Notes under the pieces: model-generated | Told to the model about the DNA's origin: nothing | Database searches by the model: none | Seen by the model: the letters and a program-made list of their open reading frames with translations, nothing else | NCBI RefSeq assembly: GCF_031822435.1 | Contig: NZ_JAVQLW010000003.1 | Coordinates: forward strand, 248,001-312,000 | Source of the DNA: Paracoccus sp. MBLB3053 | GTDB lineage: Bacteria; Pseudomonadota; Alphaproteobacteria; Rhodobacterales; Rhodobacteraceae | Reading direction: 5' to 3' | DNA length: 64,000 nucleotides | In this document: piece by piece, positions 63,792 through 64,000 of the stretch | How the letters are laid out: the number at the start of each line of letters is the position of its first letter | Position numbering within the stretch: the stretch's first letter is position 1 | Position numbers and translations under genes: made by a program

Positions 63792-64000
63792 GCAAAGTCG
63801 CCATCGTCACCGGTGGATGCCGGGGAATCGGCCTTGCCACCACCGAGATCTTTCTTGAACAGGGCTGGCGCGTGGTCATGGTCGATCGCGATACTGACGA
63901 ACTGAAAGCGGCATCGTCACAGCTTGAGAACGTGCTTCCGATCGATGCGGACATCTCGGACCCGGCCCAGGTCGAGCGCATGATGACCGAGGCGCTGGCC
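63788..64000 (+). CDS. short-chain dehydrogenase/reductase, 3' end outside window
   Basis: The first 71 codons of an SDR are present. It begins MSKVAIVTGGCRGIGLATTEIF with the TGxxxGxG dinucleotide motif (residues 8-15). The acidic residue at the end of beta-2 (VVMVDRD) favours NAD(H). The DADISD segment fits the adenine-binding region. The ATG overlaps the stop of the PPC gene by 4 bases, so it belongs to the catabolic operon and probably oxidises a hydroxyacyl or alcohol intermediate. The active site lies beyond the window. Confidence 0.88.
   Translation, partial: MSKVAIVTGGCRGIGLATTEIFLEQGWRVVMVDRDTDELKAASSQLENVLPIDADISDPAQVERMMTEALA

Overview
The window looks like chromosomal DNA of an alphaproteobacterium of the order Rhodobacterales, most likely Paracoccus or a close relative. 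The grounds are high GC, densely packed genes, many ABC and TRAP uptake systems, a RamB-type regulator beside malate synthase and a long-form isocitrate lyase, an HWE histidine kinase, a Hint-domain protein and sigma-EcfG-type promoter motifs. This placement is inference; there is no rRNA here to settle it. About 50 protein genes are supported. I saw no tRNA, rRNA, CRISPR array or intact mobile element.

Layout. 1-1032: 5' part of a Hint-domain protein (minus strand), followed by an AT-richer gap. 1503-5248: a nuclease/SMC-like ATPase pair of the SbcD/SbcC (YhaO/YhaN) type. 5252-6541: a cupin and an exported hydratase-fold protein. 6754-7818: an MscS channel behind a perfect EcfG-type promoter. 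7825-13199: a sugar ABC transporter with a divergent LacI regulator and operator. 13251-15645: a leader peptide and hairpin, two alpha/beta hydrolases and a lone receiver protein. 15914-21757: a nucleobase-type BMP ABC transporter joined to cytosine deaminase. 21950-22290: a decayed IS30 transposase. 22432-24510: a GFA protein, an acetyltransferase and a GntR regulator. 24742-29416: a polyamine-type ABC transporter with an Asp/Glu/hydantoin racemase.

29456-31895: catalase KatE and a divergent small membrane protein, each with an EcfG-like promoter. 31993-37741: a CecR-like repressor and a YbhGFSR-like export system. 37779-42658: a RamB-like regulator divergent from aceB-aceA (glyoxylate shunt). 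42732-45855: a TAXI-TRAP transporter. 46096-48318: KatG. 48676-50178: a PiT phosphate transporter. 50406-56144: an operon of hybrid kinase, CheR-like methyltransferase and receiver-PAS-HWE-receiver kinase behind a perfect EcfG-type promoter. 56418-64000: a TRAP transporter, an IclR regulator and a CoA-dependent catabolic operon (thiolase, acyl-CoA synthetase, tandem PPC/DUF296 protein, SDR) that runs off the window.

Two themes stand out. First, three genes or operons with plausible stress roles (mscS, katE, the kinase operon) carry exact GGAAC-N16/17-CGTT motifs, and the gene divergent from katE carries a near match. This suggests a general-stress-response sub-regulon whose kinase operon may feed back on the response. 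Second, most of the rest is scavenging: five uptake systems, each with its own regulator or catabolic enzyme nearby. The least familiar pieces are the hairpin and leader peptide before the hydrolase pair (13212-13305) and the tandem PPC protein inside the CoA catabolic operon (62958-63791).
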